Assembly: GCA_020433785.1 (NCBI GenBank)
Contig: JAGRCC010000924.1
Coordinates: forward strand, 1 to 6,877
Source: Anaerolineae bacterium
GTDB lineage: Bacteria > Chloroflexota > Anaerolineae > 4572-78 > J111
Direction of reading: 5' to 3'
DNA length: 6,877 bases
Shown: one piece after another, positions 6,577-6,877 of the stretch
How positions within the stretch are numbered: the stretch's first letter is position 1
Layout: each line of letters begins with the position of its first letter
Notes under the pieces: model-generated
Databases searched by the model: none
What the model saw: only the letters and a program-made list of their open reading frames with translations
Told to the model about the DNA's origin: nothing
Position numbers and translations under genes: made by a program

Positions 6577-6593
6577 GGAGTAAGGAGTAGGAC
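6573..6593 (+). repeat. Three tandem purine-rich heptamers overlapping the YdcZ stop codon
   Basis: GTAGGGA (6573-6579), GTAAGGA (6580-6586) and GTAGGAC (6587-6593) lie head to tail. The gene's TAG stop is in the first unit, and the third runs into the left arm of the next palindrome. The ten bases GAGTAAGGAG here (6578-6587) also occur upstream of the gene (6048-6057). Confidence 0.6.
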
Positions 6594-6611
6594 AAGTCGC
6601 CGGACTTGTCC
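6590..6611. repeat. Hairpin downstream of the YdcZ-type gene
   Basis: GGACAAGTC (6590-6598) and GACTTGTCC (6603-6611) form a perfect 9-bp stem around GCCG, starting 14 nt after the stop codon. It has the place of a terminator, but the following bases are CAACCCGG, with no T-tract. Its outer arms match the palindrome at 6703-6728. Confidence 0.65.
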
Positions 6612-6618
6612 CAACCCG

Positions 6619-6637
6619 GACAAATCAGCGATTTATC
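6619..6637. repeat. Weaker, decayed-looking hairpin of the same type
   Basis: AAATC (6622-6626) and GATTT (6630-6634) pair around AGC, and GA/TC extend the stem beyond one C-A mismatch. Written as GGACAAATC...GATTTATCTTAC it looks like a mutated member of the GGACAA/TTGTCC family beside it. Confidence 0.4.
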
Positions 6638-6702
6638 TTACTAAACCTATTTTCAAGGCAGTCGAACAGGCCTTACAGGACGACAGTGACAATGAAAATT
6701 CC

Positions 6703-6740
6703 GTAGGACAACCTTAAGGTTGTCCTACAATCTTATTTTC
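6703..6740 (+). terminator. Perfect 26-bp palindrome with T-rich tail before the SRPBCC gene
   Basis: Bases 6703-6715 (GTAGGACAACCTT) are the exact reverse complement of 6716-6728, giving a 13-bp stem with no obligatory loop, followed by AATCTTATTTTC. The tail suits an intrinsic terminator that closes off readthrough from the YdcZ gene. It ends only 24 nt before the next ATG, so it could also be an operator or a mobile palindrome; TACAAT (6726-6731) at its edge resembles a -10 box but has no -35. Confidence 0.55.
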
Positions 6741-6752
6741 AAAGGAGACACA

Positions 6753-6877
6753 ATGAACACAATCAAACACACCACCGAGTTTGAAATCGACCAACCGATT
6801 GAGGTGCTGTTTCCCCTCTTCAGTCCGGAAGGGGAAAAATGGTGGGTGCCCGGTTGGGACTATGTCAATATTATGGG
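6753..6877 (+). CDS. SRPBCC (START-like) family protein, N-terminal part only
   Basis: The first 41 codons of a gene cut by the right edge. It opens with a strong ribosome site (AAAGGAGA, 6741-6748) 4 nt before the ATG. The protein begins with a beta strand, TEFEIDQPIEVLFPLFSPEG, and continues GEKWWVPGWDYVNIM. The pattern 'F.I..pie.vF.l.sp..E..WvpGW' is that of small soluble SRPBCC-fold proteins (polyketide cyclase/START type), which hold hydrophobic ligands in a central cavity. The first strand, the helix-forming PIEVLFPLF segment and the WVPGW loop are present; the ligand-binding core and C-terminal helix lie outside the window. Ligand and role are unknown. Confidence 0.8.
   Translation, partial: MNTIKHTTEFEIDQPIEVLFPLFSPEGEKWWVPGWDYVNIM

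Noticed and set aside
6126..6590. Overlapping plus and minus frames across the YdcZ-type gene
   Set aside because: They are rich in Arg/His/Ala as expected of GC-rich shadows, while the 6139 frame gives clean membrane segments and the family signature.

Overview
The window holds four complete protein genes, one gene cut by the right edge, and intergenic DNA unusually rich in hairpins and short tandem repeats. The mix (a long leucine-rich-repeat Roco GTPase, paired AI-2E-type membrane proteins, a YdcZ-type transporter, purine-rich 7-8 bp tandem repeats and families of small palindromes) suggests a large, moderate-GC genome of a filamentous or socially complex bacterium. Chloroflexota (Anaerolineae-like) is my first guess and Cyanobacteria second. 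This is an inference from style; no marker gene is present.

Layout. 1-218: a possible tail of an upstream gene, a hairpin terminator at 52-75, then the leader of the first operon. 219-2681 (+): two AI-2E family multi-pass membrane proteins separated by 3 nt, certainly one transcription unit and probably translationally coupled. 2682-2896: a convergent intergenic region made of at least five small hairpins. 2897-5920 (-): a Roco protein of 1007 aa, with about 18 leucine-rich repeats, a Roc GTPase domain with a non-canonical G4 motif, a COR domain, a Cys-rich knuckle and a C-terminal charged helical tail. A good sigma70-like promoter lies at 6007-6036 on the same strand. 5921-6138: divergent intergenic region with an inverted array of AGGAGATN octamers. 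6139-6576 (+): a short YdcZ/DUF606 (DMT superfamily) membrane protein. 6577-6752: three related hairpins, ending in a perfect 26-bp palindrome. 6753-end (+): the start of an SRPBCC-fold protein.

How the genes work together: the AI-2E pair is the only convincing operon. The Roco gene is a single-gene unit on the other strand, convergent to the AI-2E pair and divergent from the YdcZ gene, so nothing in the arrangement ties it to the transporters. The most interesting biology is the Roco protein, which carries sensor repeats, a GTPase switch and what looks like an adaptor tail but no recognisable effector domain. The second point of interest is a family of palindromes with the same outer arms (GGACAA...TTGTCC) and different cores.
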